A DNA stretch of 57,276 nucleotides. Source: Parashewanella curva (GTDB lineage: Bacteria > Pseudomonadota > Gammaproteobacteria > Enterobacterales > Shewanellaceae). This document shows positions 47,408-54,973 of the stretch, piece after piece; position 1 is the stretch's first letter, and every line of letters begins with the position of its first letter. The notes below the pieces were generated by a model, which saw only the letters and a program-made list of their open reading frames with translations, was not told the origin of the DNA and did no database searches. Position numbers and translations under genes: made by a program. The stretch covers positions 1 through 57,276 of the forward strand of contig NZ_ML014757.1 of the NCBI RefSeq assembly GCF_003675895.1. The letters run 5' to 3'.

Positions 47408-49762
47408 ATGATCACAGCAATCAAAAACTATACTCATTGGCTTCATGGACAGTGGCCCGATGGAACACCAGAAAAACTCCCTCTCGTTAATATTAACGGC
47501 ACCACAAACATAAAAGGCGTTTATGTCGTTGGTGATCTCACAGGCATACCATTACTCAAGTTTTCGGCAGACACTGGCGCAAAAGCAATTAGACAGATTG
47601 TCAATGAAGATGCTTTTTACAAGCGAACTCACAGTGATGAAATAGCTGATGTCATCATTGTCGGTGGTGGTGTCAGCGGCTATTCCTCAGCGATTGAAGC
47701 CAAAAAGCATGGGTTAAGTTTTACATTACTTGAAACGAATCAGCCATTATCAACCATCGAGAACTTCCCAAAAAACAAACCGATTTATACTTATCCAACG
47801 AATTTAGAGCCAGAAGGTGAATTAGAGTTTACGGACAAAATCACCCACAAAGAAAATTTATTGTCTGAATTAAAAGCGCAGCTGACTAAGTTCGACATCA
47901 AGGCAGAGATTGCTAAGGTGAGCCATGTAGAAAAATGCTCACAATATATTGATGTAGTCCTAGAAAATGGTGACAAATTAAAAGCCCATAGAGTTATTAT
48001 AGCCATTGGGCGTTCTGGTGGATATCGAAAACTCAATATTCAAGGTGAAGAGTTAGAAAAAGTCAGTAATCGTTTGATCGACCCAGCGGTTTACGCTAAT
48101 AAGAAATTATTGATAGTCGGAGGTGGTGATAGCGCACTTGAATCCGCTATCGCAACCGCCAATGAAAAAGCCGAAGTGACACTTTCTTATCGCAAGGGAG
48201 AGTTCAGTCGTGCGAAAAGTGAAAACGTTGAACAGCTCTACCAACTGGCAAATACCAACCAAATAAAATTAAGATTAAACACCAATCTTAGTGAAATCAC
48301 TGAAAGTAATGTCACTCTTACTAATCAAAGTGGTGGGCCTGAAACACTAGAAAACGACAATGTTCTTTTGGCTACGGGTCGTGAAGCGCCTCTAGATTTC
48401 TTCAGACGTTCTAAAATCAACATTCAAGGTGAAAGTACTTGGCAAGGCTGGATTGCTTTCGTTCTATTTTTAGCAGCGATGTTCGCCCTTTACGATTGGA
48501 AAGGCTTTGGTTTTTTAAACGCTTTTTGGAGTACTTTTTCCTATCCAGATCAAATGCCAACACTGATTTCTGGTTGGGGCGAATGGTGGCAGGCACAAGT
48601 TAATGATCGAAGCACCTTAATTGGAACACTAGCGATTTCATTAAAAAGTCGTTCTTTTTATTACACCTTGCTTTATACCATTATCATCGCCATTTTTGGT
48701 TGGCAAAGGATTCAAAGGCGAAATACGCCTTATGTCACCAGACAAACCTTAGTGTTATTTTCGGTTCAAGTACTGCCACTGTTTTTACTGCCCGAAATCA
48801 TTCTTCCGTATCTAGGTTATAACGGCGTTTATGATGCTGGCTTTGGCAAAATCTTTGCTGACACCTTATTCCCAAGTTACATCTCAGCTCAAGACATTGC
48901 CGCTCAAAATTGGCCTGTCTGGGGACATCACCGTGCCTACTGGCATGCCTACAGTTTAATCCTCGCTTGGCCATTAAGTGTCTATACAGTATTTACCGAT
49001 ACTCCACAAATCGCTTGGCTAGTCATTGCTGCATTACAAGTGTTAGTGATCATACCTTTCATTGTGTACAAATGGGGTAAAGGTGCTTATTGCGGCTGGA
49101 TTTGTTCTTGTGGTGCTATGGCTGAAACTTTAGGGGATACTCAACGCCATAAAATGCCGCATGGTTCGAAATGGAACAAGCTCAACATGCTTGGGCAATT
49201 CATTTTATTGCTCGCAGTGACTTTATTGATTATCCGTATTCTAGGCTGGATATTCCCAGATACTTGGATGAACGGGATGTTTAACTTGATCTTCAAAGGT
49301 GAGAACTCAAGCGGTCAGTTAGTCAACGGCTTCAGCTACAAGTGGATCATTGATGTTCTGTTTGCAGGCGTACTAGGCTTTGGTTTGTACTTTAAATATT
49401 CAGGAAGAACTTGGTGCCGTTTCGCCTGCCCGCTTGCTGCACTTATGCACATTTATGCTCGCTTTAGTAAGTTCGCCATTGCCAGTGAAAAATCTAAATG
49501 CATCAGCTGTAATTTATGTACCAGTGTATGTCATCAAGGCATTGATGTGATGGCGTTTGCCAGTAAAGGGAAACCTATGGTTGATCCTCAATGTGTTCGT
49601 TGTTCAGCCTGCGTAAGCACATGTCCAACCGGTACTTTGTCTTTTGCACAAATCAATCGTAAAACATCTGAAGTGATAAAAACTGACTCACTTGCTGCAA
49701 GCCAAGTACAAATGGCGGAGAAAGCAAAAGCCCACGGAGTGATAGAGGTACAAAATGTATAA
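47408..49762 (+). CDS. FAD/NAD(P) oxidoreductase fused to a membrane polyferredoxin
   Basis: A 784-residue fusion. Residues about 1-75 (GVYVVGDLTGIPLLKFSADTG) resemble the last FAD-contact segment of a thioredoxin-reductase-like fold, placed at the front. The FAD motif VIIVGGGVSGYSSAIEA (about 80) and the NAD(P) motif LLIVGGGDSALESAIA (about 235) follow. The second half is a NapH/NosR-like membrane domain with about five segments, cysteine clusters near 561 (CGWICSCG) and 672 (CRFACP), and two ferredoxin [4Fe-4S] motifs near 697 (CISCNLCTSVC) and 728 (CVRCSACVSTC). It could pass electrons from NAD(P)H through the membrane. It overlaps the next gene by 8 bp. A reductive role for the radical SAM or arsenic steps is inference. 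Confidence 0.82.
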   Translation: MITAIKNYTHWLHGQWPDGTPEKLPLVNINGTTNIKGVYVVGDLTGIPLLKFSADTGAKAIRQIVNEDAFYKRTHSDEIADVIIVGGGVSGYSSAIEAKKHGLSFTLLETNQPLSTIENFPKNKPIYTYPTNLEPEGELEFTDKITHKENLLSELKAQLTKFDIKAEIAKVSHVEKCSQYIDVVLENGDKLKAHRVIIAIGRSGGYRKLNIQGEELEKVSNRLIDPAVYANKKLLIVGGGDSALESAIATANEKAEVTLSYRKGEFSRAKSENVEQLYQLANTNQIKLRLNTNLSEITESNVTLTNQSGGPETLENDNVLLATGREAPLDFFRRSKINIQGESTWQGWIAFVLFLAAMFALYDWKGFGFLNAFWSTFSYPDQMPTLISGWGEWWQAQVNDRSTLIGTLAISLKSRSFYYTLLYTIIIAIFGWQRIQRRNTPYVTRQTLVLFSVQVLPLFLLPEIILPYLGYNGVYDAGFGKIFADTLFPSYISAQDIAAQNWPVWGHHRAYWHAYSLILAWPLSVYTVFTDTPQIAWLVIAALQVLVIIPFIVYKWGKGAYCGWICSCGAMAETLGDTQRHKMPHGSKWNKLNMLGQFILLLAVTLLIIRILGWIFPDTWMNGMFNLIFKGENSSGQLVNGFSYKWIIDVLFAGVLGFGLYFKYSGRTWCRFACPLAALMHIYARFSKFAIASEKSKCISCNLCTSVCHQGIDVMAFASKGKPMVDPQCVRCSACVSTCPTGTLSFAQINRKTSEVIKTDSLAASQVQMAEKAKAHGVIEVQNV

Positions 49763-50492
49763 GGATTACAGAGTAGCAGTAGTGATCCCTGCCCTAAATG
49801 AAGAAAACGCCATTGGCGTTGTTACATCTGCGCTGACTGAATTGGAGTTTGAAAATCAAAAAGTGATTGATGACATTGTTGTCTGTGACAATGGCTCAAC
49901 TGATAACACAGCGTCAGTAGCACAATTGGCGGGAGCGATTACAGTCAGACAAAACGTTCCAGGATATGGTATCGCTTGCTTAACGGCTATCGAACGCCTT
50001 CCCGCTTGTGACATCGTTTTGTTTGTTGATGGTGATGACTCCTGTTTTGTTGAACAAGCCATTCCTATGCTTGAGGGTATCGTCAAAGGTGATGACTTAG
50101 CCATAGGTTCACGCAATCTAGGTAAAATCGAAGAAGGCGCCCTCACCCAAACTCAAATGTTTGGTAATTGGCTTTCAAGCCACCTCATCACCTTGTTCTG
50201 GGGACAAAAAATTACCGATCTTGGCCCATTTCGCGCCATTAGATATTCGGCATTGCAAGCTATCGATATGCAAGACAAAACCTTTGGCTGGACGGTGGAA
50301 ATGCAAGTCAAAGCCATTATTCATGGAATGAATGTCAATGAATATCCCGTAGATTCAAAAATCCGAATTGGTGAGTCTAAAATAAGCGGCACTTTAAAAG
50401 GTTCAGTAAAAGCAGGAATCGGCATTTTATCAATGATAGGCAAGCTGTTTTTAACTCAAGCTCAACTTAAACGCAGTACCAACCGTATATGA
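49755..50492 (+). CDS. Glycosyltransferase family 2 (DPM1-like)
   Basis: A 245-residue soluble or peripheral GT-A enzyme similar to polyprenyl-phosphate sugar synthases. AVVIPALNEENAIGVV and VCDNGSTDNT bind the nucleotide, FVDGDD is the metal-binding DxD, and LAIGSRNLG and FRAIRYSALQ follow. It may make a lipid-linked sugar used by the GT-C enzyme upstream. GAGG lies before ATG. It overlaps both neighbours (8 and 4 bp), so it is part of one transcript. Confidence 0.85.
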   Translation: MYKDYRVAVVIPALNEENAIGVVTSALTELEFENQKVIDDIVVCDNGSTDNTASVAQLAGAITVRQNVPGYGIACLTAIERLPACDIVLFVDGDDSCFVEQAIPMLEGIVKGDDLAIGSRNLGKIEEGALTQTQMFGNWLSSHLITLFWGQKITDLGPFRAIRYSALQAIDMQDKTFGWTVEMQVKAIIHGMNVNEYPVDSKIRIGESKISGTLKGSVKAGIGILSMIGKLFLTQAQLKRSTNRI

Positions 50493-51334
50493 AGAAAGTC
50501 GTATTCACCATTTTTAGTCTAGTGATAGCAGCACTCTTATATAAAGGCTATTCCTTTTATTCTGCTATCACACCTCAGGCTAATACTTTTTGGCAAGTAA
50601 GTAACCAAAACAGTACCCAAATAGTCGACCATCAAGCTTGGCAGATATTGCTCGATAGATACTTACTAGAAGAGGAAAACTTTCGAGTTTTCAACTATTC
50701 GACTGTTTCAAGTGCCGATAAACAAGCGCTCAAAGATTATATACAATCATTAAGCTCAATCGACCCTAGACAGCTTAATCGTAACGAGCAGCTAGCCTAT
50801 TGGGTCAACCTCTACAATGCATTAACAGTGGATTTAGTAGTTGAGCACTACCCTATCGCTTCTATCAAAGAAATCGGAGATGGAATAACCGGCCCTTGGA
50901 ATATCGAAGCCATCGAAATTGCAGACCAAGCCGTTACCCTAAACCAAATTGAACACAAAATCTTACGCCCAATTTGGCAAGATCCAAGAATCCACTATGT
51001 TATCAATTGTGCCAGTTTAGGTTGTCCTGATTTACCCTATAAGGCTTTGAGTAGTAGTGATATTGAATATCAGCTCAATCAGGCTGCGGTTATGTTTATT
51101 AATCAAAACAAAGGCGTCGATATCAACAATGAGAAACTGGTACTCTCGAGTATTTATAATTGGTTTTCTGAAGACTTTGGGGAAAACCAAACTGAACTAA
51201 TGACGCATATATCACAATTCGCTAAGCCAGAGCTGAAAAACAAACTTGCTGAAATCACCAAGCAAAAGTCATTCAATATAGAATTTCAATATGATTGGAA
51301 ATTAAATGTGCCATTGGCAGGTCATGTTAATTAA
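50489..51334 (+). CDS. DUF547 domain-containing protein
   Basis: A 281-residue protein with one N-terminal membrane segment or uncleaved signal (about 5-22) and the DUF547 core: LAYWVNLYNALTVDLVVEHY, NQIEHKILRP, and DPRIHYVINCASLGCPDL with two conserved cysteines. The core has a transglutaminase/papain-like look, but function is unknown. DUF547 genes often occur next to arsenosugar-type methyltransferase and glycosyltransferase genes. It overlaps the upstream gene by 4 bp; 22 bp to the next gene. Confidence 0.85.
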   Translation: MKKVVFTIFSLVIAALLYKGYSFYSAITPQANTFWQVSNQNSTQIVDHQAWQILLDRYLLEEENFRVFNYSTVSSADKQALKDYIQSLSSIDPRQLNRNEQLAYWVNLYNALTVDLVVEHYPIASIKEIGDGITGPWNIEAIEIADQAVTLNQIEHKILRPIWQDPRIHYVINCASLGCPDLPYKALSSSDIEYQLNQAAVMFINQNKGVDINNEKLVLSSIYNWFSEDFGENQTELMTHISQFAKPELKNKLAEITKQKSFNIEFQYDWKLNVPLAGHVN

Positions 51335-51356
51335 GTAAACATTAGTTTAACAATCA

Positions 51357-53192
51357 ATGAAGAATCCAGTGCCGACACTCGTTGTTTTTTGTAAAAGGCC
51401 TAAGCTCAATCAAGGTAAACAACGATTAACACAAGATACAAGCCCAGAAAGTGCGTTAGCAATCGCCAACGCATTGTTGGCTTGCGCAATAGAAGACGCC
51501 AGAGCATGGGCTGGGCGTGTCGTCTTAGCTTGTGCCCATCAACAAGACATAAGTTGGATGCAAGCCCAACTGCCCGAAGCCACAATTATAGGGCAATTAC
51601 CGCTTGATCAGGATGGCAATTTAGGCGAGCGTATCAACTATATTGATTCACAGCTTAGAAAGCTTGGCCATCGCCAAACTTTTTATATTGGCACCGATGC
51701 ACCAATGTTAGATAAATCCCATTTCCTTTCAGCACTTGATGGTCTTAACGAGCATGATATAGCGTTAAGTCACGCACGAGATGGCGGAGTGGTGATTATG
51801 GCTAACCGGACACCATGGCCGAATATCAAACATTTGCCTTGGAGTACCGATAAACTTGGTGAGTCACTTGCAAACGCTTGTCTGAACCAAGGATTAACCG
51901 TAACCTCAACTCTTGGTGGCTACGATATTGATTATGTAGCTGACATCAAAATACTCTACCAAGATCTCCAAGGAGATCCACGCCCAGCGCGACAAAAATT
52001 GCTCAAACTTATTTCCGATTTATTTTTTCAGGATGTACCCAAGATGACTCAGACTTCTTCATGCTGCAGCCCTAGCTCAGACACAAATAAAGCCGATGAC
52101 GCTACCCGTGATTCGGTAAAAGACTACTACGGTAAAGTCCTAGAAAGTTCAGAAGACTTACAAACCAATGCCTGCTGTACTGATGACAGCTTATCTCCTC
52201 AAATGAAAACCGTGTTATCTAACATTCACGATGAAGTGCTTACCCGTTACTACGGTTGTGGGTTGGTGACCCCTGAATCGCTTGAGGGTTGTCACATTCT
52301 AGACTTAGGCTGTGGCGCGGGACGCGACTGTTATGCCTTAGCCCAATTAGTGGGTGAGCAAGGTTCAGTTATCGGTGTCGATATGACAGACGAGCAGCTA
52401 GCCGTTGCAAATAAATACATTGAACACCACCAGCAAAAGTTTGGCTACGCAGAACCGAACACACGCTTTCTAAAAGGCTATATTGAAAAGCTTGATGAAC
52501 TTAATATTCCTGATAACAGCATTGATATCGTCATTTCCAACTGCGTGATTAACCTCAGTCCAGACAAGCATGCGGTTTTAAAAGAAGTATTCCGAATTCT
52601 AAAGCCGGGGGGAGAAATTTATTTCTCTGATGTCTATGCAGATAGACGAGTTCCTCGACACCTAGTGAATGATCCCCTACTTTATGGTGAATGCTTGAGT
52701 GGCGCCCTCTACTGGAACGACTTTGAGAATCTTGCCAAGCAAGTTGGCTTTGCAGAACCAAGGTTAGTCACCAGCCGTGCGATCACCATTGATAATAATG
52801 ATCTAGCAGCAAAGCTGGATGACATTCGATTTACCTCTGCTACCTATCGTTTATTCAAAGCAGAGCAATTAGAGCCTCAGCCTCAAGATTATGGCCAACA
52901 GGTTGTATATTTAGGCACGATCCCTGAACACGAGAAAAAATGGCAACTGGATACTGCAACAAGTTTTACTCAAGGCTTAATTACACATGTAAACGGAAAT
53001 GTTTGGCATAGTTTGAAGCAATCTCGTTTTAGCCAACATTTTGAGTTTATAAATGAAGGTGATGGACATTTAGGGTTTGATCAATCACAGAAACTGCGTA
53101 CAAGTTTAGACTTCGACTTCCGAACAAGTTCAACAGTACCGTCATCAAGCTGTTGCGCTCCAGCGCAAACCAACATTACGAGTTGCTGCTAA
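51357..53192 (+). CDS. arsM: Fusion: TIGR04282-type glycosyltransferase and ArsM arsenite methyltransferase
   Basis: A 611-residue two-domain protein. Residues about 1-210 form a GT-A glycosyltransferase of the kind annotated with arsenosugar synthesis (VVFCKRPKLNQGKQRL, IGTDAPMLDKSHFLSAL). A Cys-rich linker (SSCCSPSSD) leads into ArsM from about 245: YYGKVLESSEDLQTNACC, then HDEVLTRYYGCGLV, the SAM motif ILDLGCGAGRDCYALA, VDMTDEQLAVA, SNCVINLSPDK and GECLSGALYW. The As(III)-binding cysteines near 271, 395 and 445 are kept; the late Cys in VCGNT of relatives reads VNGNV here. The C-terminus ends in two Cys pairs (SSCCAP, SCC). An internal ATG (52044) could allow separate translation of the methyltransferase. 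Its stop overlaps the next ATG (TAATG). Confidence 0.88.
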   Translation: MKNPVPTLVVFCKRPKLNQGKQRLTQDTSPESALAIANALLACAIEDARAWAGRVVLACAHQQDISWMQAQLPEATIIGQLPLDQDGNLGERINYIDSQLRKLGHRQTFYIGTDAPMLDKSHFLSALDGLNEHDIALSHARDGGVVIMANRTPWPNIKHLPWSTDKLGESLANACLNQGLTVTSTLGGYDIDYVADIKILYQDLQGDPRPARQKLLKLISDLFFQDVPKMTQTSSCCSPSSDTNKADDATRDSVKDYYGKVLESSEDLQTNACCTDDSLSPQMKTVLSNIHDEVLTRYYGCGLVTPESLEGCHILDLGCGAGRDCYALAQLVGEQGSVIGVDMTDEQLAVANKYIEHHQQKFGYAEPNTRFLKGYIEKLDELNIPDNSIDIVISNCVINLSPDKHAVLKEVFRILKPGGEIYFSDVYADRRVPRHLVNDPLLYGECLSGALYWNDFENLAKQVGFAEPRLVTSRAITIDNNDLAAKLDDIRFTSATYRLFKAEQLEPQPQDYGQQVVYLGTIPEHEKKWQLDTATSFTQGLITHVNGNVWHSLKQSRFSQHFEFINEGDGHLGFDQSQKLRTSLDFDFRTSSTVPSSSCCAPAQTNITSCC

Positions 53193-54109
53193 TGGGAATT
53201 GCAGAGCAAATCACCTCTTGGACGCATACACCTTTAGGCGATGAGCGAGGCTACATTCAGCCTCACTCCCTAAAGGAGTTATGGTTTCATACAGGTACAA
53301 AATGTAATCTGGAATGTGACTTCTGCTTGGAAGGTTCTAGTCCGTCTGATAAACGCTTGCTTTCACCAAAACTTGAAGAAGTGATGCCTTTAATCGATGA
53401 AGCGATAGAGATGGGCGTTGAGCAATTTTCGTTTACAGGGGGGGAACCCTTTTTAGCCAAAGACATCATCGCCATCTTAGACTACGCCTCACGATTCAAA
53501 CCTTGTTTAGTACTCACAAACGGTACTGAGCCTCTACTTAAACGATTAGATAGTCTTATCGCTTTAAAAGCCAAAAATCAAAACCAGATTTCGTTTCGCA
53601 TCAGCATTGATTCGCCTAATGAGCAAAAGCACGACTTAGGGCGTGGTCATGGCAATTTTTCCAAAGCGTTTATTGGAATGCGAAAACTACATCAACATGG
53701 ATTTTCAGTGTCTTTAGCACGTCATATCGAAAATGGAGAAGATCAAGCTCAAGTTGATAAGCAGTTCCAAAATCTATTTGCTCTTAATGGCTTACCAGCA
53801 GACATGAACATTGTGGCGTTTCCAGACTTTCTACCGCCGAACTCACTGCCCCATGTGCCACACATCACTACCCATTGTATGACGGCTTATCAGACGGAAG
53901 AACAACGTAACAACTATATGTGTGCTAACTCAAAAATGATCATTAAGAAAGACGATTCAATGCAAGTTTATGCATGTACTTTGGTTGATGACGATCCTGA
54001 TTACTTTATGGGTAATAGCTTACAAGAAAGTATGCCTAAAAAGGTCAACCTTAAGCATCATAGATGCTATAGCTGCTTTGCCCACGGCGCCAGTTGTAGT
54101 GAGATGTGA
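53192..54109 (+). CDS. Radical SAM protein of the arsenic cluster
   Basis: A 305-residue radical SAM enzyme. The cluster motif is C38-x3-C42-x2-C45 (TKCNLECDFC), the SAM-binding GGEP motif is FSFTGGEPF, and ISIDSPNEQKHD follows. The C-terminal region has further cysteines (YACTLVDDD, then CYSCFAHGASC), consistent with an auxiliary Fe-S cluster of SPASM type. It does not look like the classical ArsS (Cys-rich DUF3641 tail) as I remember it. By position it could carry out the 5'-deoxyadenosyl transfer to methylated arsenic, but that is inference. ATG 53192 is chosen over the upstream extension because it gives TAATG coupling. Confidence 0.82.
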   Translation: MGIAEQITSWTHTPLGDERGYIQPHSLKELWFHTGTKCNLECDFCLEGSSPSDKRLLSPKLEEVMPLIDEAIEMGVEQFSFTGGEPFLAKDIIAILDYASRFKPCLVLTNGTEPLLKRLDSLIALKAKNQNQISFRISIDSPNEQKHDLGRGHGNFSKAFIGMRKLHQHGFSVSLARHIENGEDQAQVDKQFQNLFALNGLPADMNIVAFPDFLPPNSLPHVPHITTHCMTAYQTEEQRNNYMCANSKMIIKKDDSMQVYACTLVDDDPDYFMGNSLQESMPKKVNLKHHRCYSCFAHGASCSEM

Positions 54110-54136
54110 AAGGAGCTTAAGTGGTTGTTTAGAAAA

Positions 54137-54215
54137 GAAGCAATAGTGTGAACGGCCGTGTACTGACGACTGTGACACCCTGTCACGAACGGTTGGTTTA
54201 TCTCACTATTGCTTC
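54137..54215. repeat. 79-bp stem-loop between the radical SAM and arsC genes
   Basis: GAAGCAATAGTGTGA and TCTCACTATTGCTTC pair with one mismatch over 15 bp. Inside, GTGACA and TGTCAC form a second hairpin around CCC. It could be a processing or attenuation structure, a structured RNA ahead of arsC, or an inverted-repeat element. It does not have the T-run of a terminator. Confidence 0.5.
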
Positions 54216-54275
54216 CCTGACAGCTATGAGCACTTTTACTCTGAGCGTAAGGGAAATTAATACTGGAGGAATGAA

Positions 54276-54710
54276 ATGAAATCTATTTTATTTTTATGTA
54301 CAGGAAACTCTTGCCGTAGTCAGATGGCTCATGGCTTTGCCAATAAAATTTTGGCAGAACAATTTGACTGTTATTCAGCAGGTGTTGAATCTCATGGTCT
54401 TAATCCTACTGCCGTACAAGTAATGCAAGAAGTTGGCATAGATATCAGTAATCATAAATCAAATACCCTTGATGAATACCAAAACAAAGATTTTGACTAT
54501 GTGGTTGCGGTTTGCGAACACGCCGCAAACAACTGCCCTACTTTCACTCAAAAAAATCAGCTGATCAAACGTCAGTTTGACGATCCACCTAAATTAGCAA
54601 AAGAAGCAACCTCTCATGAAGAAGCGTTAAATCATTACCGCCGAGTAAGAGATGAAATACAAAATTGGGTTTCTGGTCTAACTAGATTGAATCATACTCG
54701 TGATACCTGA
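54276..54710 (+). CDS. arsC: Arsenate reductase ArsC, low-molecular-weight phosphatase type
   Basis: A 144-residue thioredoxin-coupled arsenate reductase. The phosphatase loop CTGNSCRS holds C8, C13 and R14; the redox pair C80 and C87 (VCEHAANNCP) is spaced 7 apart as in the pI258 ArsC, and the acid is in DDPP near 102-105. It reduces arsenate to arsenite, the substrate of ArsM. GGAGG lies 6 bp before ATG. The last codons (HTRDT) and the stop come from the inverted-repeat element that begins at 54697, so the natural C-terminus was overwritten without touching the active site. Confidence 0.92.
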   Translation: MKSILFLCTGNSCRSQMAHGFANKILAEQFDCYSAGVESHGLNPTAVQVMQEVGIDISNHKSNTLDEYQNKDFDYVVAVCEHAANNCPTFTQKNQLIKRQFDDPPKLAKEATSHEEALNHYRRVRDEIQNWVSGLTRLNHTRDT

Positions 54711-54956
54711 AGATGCAGGATTTCAGCGAGAATTAATTGCCATTTAGGTAAGGCACTTACCCGCAGTAATAGTTGTTCTATTTCAAGGGGAAGTAACGCA
54801 GCATAAATGGCAATTAAACTCGCACTTCGTGGGCTTTTCAGCATTGATTCTTCTTTGTTGTGAAAGCTTAAATTAGCTCGCTAGTTCTGCACTTTCACGC
54901 CGCGAATAATACAATGCTGAAAAAGCCCTGAAAGTTGCATCTTCAAGTATCACGAG
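54697..54956. repeat. 260-bp TA-flanked miniature inverted-repeat element (family C)
   Basis: Left end CTCGTGATACCTGAAGATGC and right end (reverse complement) CTCGTGATACTTGAAGATGC differ at one base. TA dinucleotides flank both ends (54695-54696 and 54957-54958), as expected for mariner-like target duplication. It inserted into the 3' end of arsC. A second, much reduced copy is at 9538-9580. No open frame inside. Confidence 0.75.
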
Positions 54957-54973
54957 TATAAAAGGAACAACAA

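Noticed and set aside
47161-47446. Two minus-strand open frames over the GT-C/oxidoreductase junction
   Set aside because: They lie on the antisense of a gene end and an inverted-repeat element, with no domain or ribosome site. The composition follows the repeat.
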